Positions 6,123-8,499 of a DNA stretch of 8,499 bases are shown here, piece after piece. The translations under genes and the position numbers were made by a program. Source of the DNA: Actinomycetota bacterium (GTDB lineage: Bacteria > Actinomycetota > Actinomycetes > Streptosporangiales > Streptosporangiaceae); assembly GCA_003242605.1 (NCBI GenBank), contig QGUZ01000215.1:1-8499 (forward strand). The letters are read 5' to 3'. How positions within the stretch are numbered: the first letter of the stretch is position 1; each line of letters begins with the position of its first letter. Below the pieces are notes generated by a model that made no database searches, was not told where the DNA came from, and saw only the letters and a list, made by a program, of their open reading frames with translations.

Positions 6123-7222
6123 CAGACCTCCATCCCGAACGGGAGCGTGAAGCGCACGTCTCCCTCGACCATGTCGCGCATGTCCGCGGCGTTGTGGCGG
6201 AACATGAGCGTCCGTTCAATGCCCATGCCGAACGCGAAACCGGAGTACCGCGCCGGGTCGACCCCGCAGGCGACGAGCACCCGCGGGTTGACCATGCCGC
6301 AGCCGCCCCACTCGATCCAGCCCTCGGACTTGCAGGTACGGCAAGGCGCGCCGCCCGGCCGGGCCGAGTCGCCGCGGCAGACGAAGCAGCGCAGGTCCAT
6401 CTCGGCCGACGGCTCGGTGAACGGGAAGTAGTTGGGCCGGAACCGGGTCCGGATGCCCTTGCCGAACACCACCTCGGCGAACCGGTCGAGGGTGCCCTTC
6501 AGGTGGGCCATGGTCAGGCCCTCGTCGACGGCGAGCCCCTCGATCTGGTGGAAGACCGGGGTGTGGGTGGCGTCGAGCTCGTCGGTGCGGAACGTCTTGC
6601 CGGGGCCGACCACGTAGACCGGCAGCTCGCGCTCGAGCAGCGCGCGGATCTGCACCGGGGAGGTCTGGGTGCGCAGCACCATGCCCGACTCCGGCGACCC
6701 GACGAAGAACGTGTCGTGCTCGGAGCGGGCCGGGTGGTCCCGGGCGATGTTGAGGGCGTCGAAGTTGAACCATTCGCCCTCGAGCTCGGGCCCTTCCGCC
6801 ACCTCGTAGCCCATGCCGACGAACGCGTCGACGATGCGCTCCATCAGCGTGGTGAGCGGATGGCGGCCGCCGCGCGGGCGGCGGTCCCAGGGCAGCGTGA
6901 CGTCGACGGTCTCCTCGCGGAGGACCCGCTCGTCGCGCTCGGCCTCCAGCTCGGCCTGCCGGGCGGCGAGGGCCTCGTTGATGGCCTTGCGGGCGGCGCC
7001 GACGCGGCGGCCCGCCTCGGCGCGCGCATGCGGCGGCAGCGCGCCGATCTCACGGTTGGCCAGGGCGATCGGGGATCGGTCGCCGGCGTGGGCGAGCCGT
7101 ACCTGCTTGAGTTCGTCGAGGTCCTTGGCCGCGGCGATCGCCGCCAGGGCTTCGGCCTGCATGCGCGCCACCTCTTCGGCGTGCAGCGGCGTCACCTCGA
7201 CGGGGTCATAGGTGTTCGACAT
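6122..7222 (-). CDS. pheS: Phenylalanyl-tRNA synthetase alpha subunit
   Basis: A 366-aa class II synthetase catalytic subunit; it activates Phe with ATP and transfers it to tRNA-Phe. An N-terminal helical tRNA-contacting arm (~1-100, Ala/Glu/Arg-rich) precedes the catalytic domain. Motif 1 lies around 121-148 (HPLTTLMERIVDAF), motif 2 around 203-227 (GPGKTFRTDELDATHTPVFHQ), and motif 3 around 327-343 (SGFAFGMGIERTLMFRH). Between motifs 2 and 3 there is a Cys-rich segment with Cys279, 282, 294, 297 and 308. The start at 7222 gives the N terminus SNTYDPVEV, which resembles actinobacterial PheS from memory; the alternative Met21 would remove part of the arm. The SD is weak: GGAG (7239-7236) is 13 nt from the ATG. 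It is followed directly by pheT with a 1-nt overlap. Confidence 0.97.
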   Translation of the reverse strand: MSNTYDPVEVTPLHAEEVARMQAEALAAIAAAKDLDELKQVRLAHAGDRSPIALANREIGALPPHARAEAGRRVGAARKAINEALAARQAELEAERDERVLREETVDVTLPWDRRPRGGRHPLTTLMERIVDAFVGMGYEVAEGPELEGEWFNFDALNIARDHPARSEHDTFFVGSPESGMVLRTQTSPVQIRALLERELPVYVVGPGKTFRTDELDATHTPVFHQIEGLAVDEGLTMAHLKGTLDRFAEVVFGKGIRTRFRPNYFPFTEPSAEMDLRCFVCRGDSARPGGAPCRTCKSEGWIEWGGCGMVNPRVLVACGVDPARYSGFAFGMGIERTLMFRHNAADMRDMVEGDVRFTLPFGMEV

Positions 7223-7261
7223 GAGGAATCGAGAGCTCCGATGTCAGGGCTAAGCGGCAAG

Positions 7262-7267
7262 AGTCTA
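7262..7267 (-). promoter_or_regulatory. Candidate -10 element of a pheST promoter
   Basis: TAGACT on the minus strand lies about 40 nt before the pheS ATG; TTGGGC is 19 nt upstream as a possible -35. Spacing is slightly long, so the call is tentative. It would let pheST be expressed independently of the histidine kinase gene. Confidence 0.35.
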
Positions 7268-7291
7268 GTGTCCGAGCAGCCCACCGGCCCA

Positions 7292-7333
7292 AATCGCCTG
7301 TCGCCTGCCGCGTCGGAGAACGGTCTGGCGATT
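7292..7333 (-). terminator. Inverted repeat after the histidine kinase gene (weak terminator candidate)
   Basis: On the minus strand AATCGCC (7333-7327) can pair with GGCGATT (7298-7292), followed by TGGG. The 28-nt loop makes it weak. It lies just past the kinase stop, so it may reduce read-through into pheST. Confidence 0.25.
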
Positions 7334-7338
7334 ACAAA

Positions 7339-8421
7339 TCAGGCGAAATCGGGTGCCCCGGTGGGCAAGGTAAATCGAAACTCCGCCCCGCCGCCGGGCG
7401 CCTGCTGCACGGTGATCGTGCCGCCGTGCGCCTCGACCAGGCCCTTGACGATGAACAGGCCAAGGCCGGTTCCGCCCCGGCGCCGCTTGTTGCCGCGCCA
7501 GAACTGCCGGAACACCCGTGCGGCGAGCTCGGGCGCCACACCCTCACCCTGGTCGCGCACGGACACGGCAACCCCCCACTCGATCGGCTCGATTTCTATG
7601 GTGACCGTGCCGCGGCCGTGCCGCACCGCGTTTTCCAGCAGGTTACCGAGAATCTGGTCGATTTTGTCCTGATCGAGCCACATCTCGGGGAGCTCGCCGC
7701 GGACCACGAGCTTGAACCGGTCCGCGGGCTCGCCGGCGGCGACCCGGCCCTCGATGAGCCTGCGGGCGCGCTCGGGGATGTCCACGATCTGCCGGTGGAG
7801 CTCCAGCCGCCCGGACTCGATGCGGGACACGTCGAGCAGCTCGGTGATGAGCCGGGTCACGCGGTCGGTGTCGGCGTTCACCGTCTCGAGCATGACCCGC
7901 TTCTGGTCGTCGGTGAGCCGGTCCCACTTGGCGAGCAGGGTCGCGGTGAAGCCCTTGACGCTGGTGAGGGGGGAGCGCAGCTCGTGGGCGACGGTGGAGA
8001 CCAGGTCGGCCCGGCTGCGTTCCAGGCGGGCGCGGGCCAGCGCGTCGCGCAGCGTCACCACGACGCGCACCACATCGCCGCACCGGGCGGGCTCGCGCAC
8101 GAACCGCGCCGCGACGAGCACCTCCTGGCCGCCGGGCAGGTGCAGCGAACGCTCCGGCATGCGGGTGCGGATGCGCAGCCCGCCGTGCGGGTCGAGCCAC
8201 TTCCACCACTCGCGGCCGTCCGCGTCGCGGAGGGGGAGCGCGTCGGCAATGGGACGGCCGATCGCGTCCACGGCGCGAACCCCGGTGATCCGCTCGGCCG
8301 CCTTGTTGAAGACGACCACGTACCCGTCACGGTCGGTGACGACCACACCGTCGGGCAACTCGTCGACCGGTATCGCGCACACCGCATCAGCGTTCGGCTG
8401 ACGGGTCCCTTCGCCGTGCAC
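7339..8421 (-). CDS. Soluble PAS-domain sensor histidine kinase
   Basis: A 360-aa protein with no membrane segment or signal peptide, so a cytoplasmic sensor. A PAS domain spans ~17-125 (DELPDGVVVTDRDGYVVVFN is the typical PAS start). A HisKA dimerisation domain (~135-205) carries the phospho-accepting His146 in STVAHELRSPLTSVKGF. The HATPase_c domain (~250-353) has the N box NLLENAVRHG (260-269), G1 box around Asp290 (RDQGEGV) and G2 box GGTGLGLFIVKGL (316-328). All catalytic motifs look intact. The start is GTG at 8421-8419, set by a strong SD GAGGAGG (8433-8427) with 5-nt spacing. No response regulator is visible, so it is an orphan within this window. It is co-oriented with pheST, 116 nt upstream. 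I recall that Streptomyces coelicolor has an orphan kinase (OhkA, SCO1596) in the same place; that identity is unverified here. Confidence 0.93.
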   Translation of the reverse strand: MHGEGTRQPNADAVCAIPVDELPDGVVVTDRDGYVVVFNKAAERITGVRAVDAIGRPIADALPLRDADGREWWKWLDPHGGLRIRTRMPERSLHLPGGQEVLVAARFVREPARCGDVVRVVVTLRDALARARLERSRADLVSTVAHELRSPLTSVKGFTATLLAKWDRLTDDQKRVMLETVNADTDRVTRLITELLDVSRIESGRLELHRQIVDIPERARRLIEGRVAAGEPADRFKLVVRGELPEMWLDQDKIDQILGNLLENAVRHGRGTVTIEIEPIEWGVAVSVRDQGEGVAPELAARVFRQFWRGNKRRRGGTGLGLFIVKGLVEAHGGTITVQQAPGGGAEFRFTLPTGAPDFA

Positions 8422-8448
8422 AACCGCCTCCTCGCCGCTACAACGCCG

Positions 8449-8454
8449 ACAATA
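8449..8454 (-). promoter_or_regulatory. Candidate -10 element for the histidine kinase gene
   Basis: TATTGT on the minus strand is 28 nt before the GTG start, giving a short leader that holds the GAGGAGG SD. A -35 is not clear (CTGCCA at 19 nt is the best). Transcription may also come from genes beyond the window edge. Confidence 0.35.
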
Positions 8455-8499
8455 GCGGGTTTCCCGGGCCCAGTGGCAGCCTTACTTTCACGGCAAAAC

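Noticed and set aside
3921..6431. Very long plus-strand open frame across pheT and pheS
   Set aside because: It is antisense to two unmistakable genes, has Arg/His/Gly-biased composition and no recognisable domain; long antisense frames are expected in GC-rich DNA.
7160..7162. Met21 as an alternative pheS start (GAGGTGG upstream)
   Set aside because: The upstream N terminus SNTYDPVEV resembles actinobacterial PheS, and Met21 would shorten the N-terminal arm.
7223..7338. T-box or leader-peptide attenuator for pheST
   Set aside because: No T-box consensus and no Phe-rich short ORF is seen; only a weak inverted repeat and a candidate -10 are present.
6194..7672. Long plus-strand open frame across pheS into the kinase gene
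   Set aside because: Antisense shadow with no domain; spans the intergenic promoter region of pheST.
1..8499. CRISPR arrays, insertion sequences, tRNA/rRNA genes, prophage or attachment sites
   Set aside because: No spaced repeat array, transposase motif, tRNA-like fold or integrase was found on either strand.

Overview
The window is about 8.5 kb of very GC-rich chromosomal DNA with strong G/C preference at third codon positions, frequent GTG starts and GGAGG-type ribosome binding sites. The PheS/PheT sequences look actinobacterial, and the whole suggests a filamentous actinomycete (Streptosporangiales- or Streptomyces-like). That placement is inference from sequence style; no database search was possible.

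Layout. (1) Bases 1-1595, plus strand: the 3' part of a DUF1023-type alpha/beta hydrolase with a Pro/Thr tail, followed with no gap (TAGATG) by a small predicted lipoprotein. (2) Bases 1596-1909: a convergent, gene-free stretch with hairpins and a 13-nt direct repeat. (3) Bases 1910-2703, minus strand: tenA (thiaminase II/TenA) under a clearly recognisable TPP riboswitch, whose conserved 3' segment is also the Shine-Dalgarno sequence. (4) Bases 2704-2984: a divergent intergenic region with promoter-like elements. (5) Bases 2985-3407, plus strand: a small secreted acidic protein of unknown function. (6) Bases 3408-3521: two strong tandem hairpins that probably terminate transcription from both sides. 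(7) Bases 3522-7222, minus strand: pheT and pheS, the two subunits of phenylalanyl-tRNA synthetase, overlapping as TGATG. (8) Bases 7339-8421, minus strand: a soluble PAS-containing sensor histidine kinase upstream of pheS, with no response regulator in view. The last 78 bases hold its leader and probable promoter.

Functional picture. PheS and PheT form the (alpha-beta)2 enzyme that charges tRNA-Phe, and their overlap suggests coupled translation. The histidine kinase is co-oriented but separated from pheS by 116 bases carrying its own candidate promoter, so it is a conserved-looking neighbour rather than an obvious operon partner. TenA is a thiamine-pyrimidine salvage enzyme under direct TPP control and stands alone. 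The hydrolase and lipoprotein form a coupled cell-envelope-type pair of unknown role.

Nothing in the window is clearly a wholly new system. The points most worth a second look are the aptamer/SD overlap at tenA, an 8-mer (GCCGTACC) that recurs eight times across coding and noncoding DNA in several reading frames, the extra segment in the PheT B5 domain, and the two uncharacterised envelope or secreted genes.
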